Source of the DNA: Polluticaenibacter yanchengensis
GTDB taxonomy: Bacteria > Bacteroidota > Bacteroidia > Chitinophagales > Chitinophagaceae
Direction: 5' to 3'
DNA: 64,000 bases
Assembly: GCA_027854065.1 (NCBI GenBank)
Contig: JAQGEF010000006.1
Location: 1-64,000, forward strand
The notes beneath the pieces were generated by a model, which worked only from the letters and a program-made list of their open reading frames with translations, made no database searches and was not told the origin of the DNA. Below, one piece after another: positions 62,687 through 64,000 of the stretch (position 1 is the stretch's first letter; each line of letters begins with the position of its first letter). Both the position numbers and the translations under genes were made by a program.

Positions 62687-63367
62687 ATGGAAAACAATGA
62701 CTTTATTATAACTGTTGCAAATAGTACGCATTTAGATTTTGCGACTATCATTTGTGAAGAGTACGAAAGCAGTGCAAAAGCACGTGGCACAGGTATTGCC
62801 AAAAGAACACCTGAATACGTTAAACAAAAAATGCTTGAGGGTAAATCCATCATCGCTTTTAGTAAGGATGGCGTTTGGGCAGGATTCTGCTATATTGAAA
62901 CCTGGAGCCATGGCGATTATGTTGCCAATAGCGGCCTTATCGTGTCGCCACATTTCAGGAAAGCAGGCTTAGCCAAATCTATCAAAAAGCATATTTTTAA
63001 ATTAAGCCGTACACTATACCCAAATGCCAAAATTTTTGGCTTAACAACGGGGCTGGCGGTAATGAAAATAAACAGCGAACTAGGGTACGAACCGGTTACT
63101 TACAGTGAGCTAACCCAGGATGACGCTTTTTGGGCAGGTTGTAAAAGTTGTGTCAATTATTCCATTTTAATGAGTAAGGACCGCAAAAACTGCATGTGTA
63201 CAGCCATGCTTTACGATCCTAAAGACCATTACGAACCGGAGGAAACAAAAGAGCATTTCGAAAAACACAGCAAAGTGTACGAGCGCCTTTTAAGATTTAA
63301 ACAACGCATTTTTGGTAAGAAGGCAGATGAAAAGAAAACCACTTTCTTACAACTATTATTTCATTAA
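62687..63367 (+). CDS. GNAT-family N-acyltransferase linked to arginine biosynthesis
   Basis: A 226-residue acyltransferase. The GNAT fold covers about 5-150: GVWAGFCYIETW for strand 4, then SGLIVSPHFRKAGLAKSIKKHIF, where V-HFRKAGLAKS corresponds to the acyl-CoA loop (RxxGxA). A Cys-containing segment (CKSCVNY and NCMCTAM) follows. argG starts 33 bp downstream. In Bacteroidota a GNAT protein often heads the arginine cluster, and it may make N-acetyl- or N-succinylglutamate, the first intermediate. That function is inferred from position and not proven by sequence. Confidence 0.8.
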   Translation: MENNDFIITVANSTHLDFATIICEEYESSAKARGTGIAKRTPEYVKQKMLEGKSIIAFSKDGVWAGFCYIETWSHGDYVANSGLIVSPHFRKAGLAKSIKKHIFKLSRTLYPNAKIFGLTTGLAVMKINSELGYEPVTYSELTQDDAFWAGCKSCVNYSILMSKDRKNCMCTAMLYDPKDHYEPEETKEHFEKHSKVYERLLRFKQRIFGKKADEKKTTFLQLLFH

Positions 63368-63400
63368 TTGTATTATTTTAAATAAAAAGAGAACATAACA

Positions 63401-64000
63401 ATGTCAAATTCAAATCAGTCGTTTAGCTTCATCCCTACCGGCGAATCCGAATTAAAAGGCGCTAAAATAGTGTTAGGCTTTAGTGGTGGTTTAGATACAA
63501 CTTTTTGTGTAAAATATTTTCAGGAATTAGAAGCGGAAATACACAGTATCATTGTAAACACCGGTGGTTTCAGTAAGGAAGAACTTGAAAAAATTGAAGC
63601 GCATGCCTATAAACTAGGTGTAAAAACACATACCACTATTGATGCGGTAAACAGCTACTACGATAGAATAATAAAGTATTTGATTTTTGGTAATGTTCTT
63701 AAAAATAATACCTACCCGTTAAGCGTAAGCGCAGAGCGCCTGGTACAGGCTTTACATATTGCAGATCATGCAAAAGCATTGAACGCCGATGCGGTAGCGC
63801 ATGGTAGTACAGGTGCCGGTAACGACCAGGTACGTTTCGATATGGTGTTCCATATCAATATCCCGGGTGTAAGAATCATTACCCCGATCCGTGATTTAAA
63901 ACTGAGCCGCGAGCAGGAAATTGAATATTTAAAAGCGCGCGGTGTAGAAATGAACTTCGAAAAAGCAGCCTATTCTATTAATAAAGGGTTGTGGGGTACC
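63401..64000 (+). CDS. argG: Argininosuccinate synthase (partial, cut by the window end)
   Basis: The first 200 codons are present. The N-terminal ATP-pyrophosphatase loop is LGFSGGLDTTFCVKYF, and YPLSVSAERLVQALHIA and HGSTGAGNDQVRFDM, the nucleotide- and citrulline-binding parts, follow. The enzyme joins citrulline and aspartate in arginine synthesis. It follows the GNAT gene by 33 bp, so both probably belong to one arginine operon that continues past the window. Confidence 0.95.
   Translation, partial: MSNSNQSFSFIPTGESELKGAKIVLGFSGGLDTTFCVKYFQELEAEIHSIIVNTGGFSKEELEKIEAHAYKLGVKTHTTIDAVNSYYDRIIKYLIFGNVLKNNTYPLSVSAERLVQALHIADHAKALNADAVAHGSTGAGNDQVRFDMVFHINIPGVRIITPIRDLKLSREQEIEYLKARGVEMNFEKAAYSINKGLWGT

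Overview
The window looks like chromosomal DNA of a Bacteroidota bacterium, most likely of the Chitinophagaceae or a close relative. The reasons are a SusC/SusD pair, an alternative complex III plus cytochrome oxidase operon in the order typical of the phylum, an Oar-like TonB receptor, several exact matches to the Bacteroidota promoter (TTTG, about 20 bp, TAnnTTTG), AT-rich spacers and almost no Shine-Dalgarno sequences. No phage, plasmid, transposase or CRISPR signal is visible. Family assignments come from reading the protein sequences; no search was run.

Layout. 1-350: the 3' end of a 23S rRNA, then 5S rRNA and a terminator. 372-1570: five to six tandem copies of a 217-bp noncoding unit. 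1.8-6.6 kb: a META-domain protein and a two-domain parvulin isomerase (minus strand), divergent from nadB. 7.1-11.5 kb: an orphan SusC/SusD pair. 11.5-19.5 kb (minus strand): a PSP1/RicT-like protein, DNA polymerase III delta prime, a phosphatase-hisS-ABC ATPase operon, and a ComM-like ATPase. 20.0-23.8 kb: a TIGR02757 protein, a small exported protein, and a SulP transporter with a beta-carbonic anhydrase. 23.8-26.5 kb (minus strand): an acidic protein, a DUF4369 lipoprotein and a TPR protein. 26.7-27.9 kb: a small exported protein and an 850-bp noncoding stretch.

27.9-41.4 kb is the respiratory core: actA, B, C, D, E, F, then coxB, coxA, ctaB and coxC. It encodes a quinol:cytochrome c oxidoreductase, the aa3-type oxidase it feeds, and the heme o synthase that oxidase needs. 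41.8-47.3 kb: trmN, an Oar-like receptor and a pirin. 47.6-53.0 kb: the rimP-nusA-infB translation and transcription operon with a near-ideal promoter. 53.8-62.2 kb: two POT peptide transporters, a CPA2 cation/proton antiporter and a FUSC membrane protein. 62.7 kb to the end: a GNAT acyltransferase and the start of argG, probably the head of an arginine biosynthesis operon behind a long structured leader.

The least ordinary content is noncoding. Six dispersed copies of a 110-170 bp element have GGGGCT/AGCCCC ends and a shared GC-rich core, and three of them sit directly behind a transcription terminator. A second element family has two probable copies, one inside the respiratory operon. Several genes have a promoter -7 box ending only 4-9 bp before the start codon, which predicts leaderless or nearly leaderless mRNAs. 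One 14-nt sequence matches the complement of the usual 16S rRNA 3' tail in a phylum that rarely uses Shine-Dalgarno pairing. The arginine leader carries stacked hairpins.
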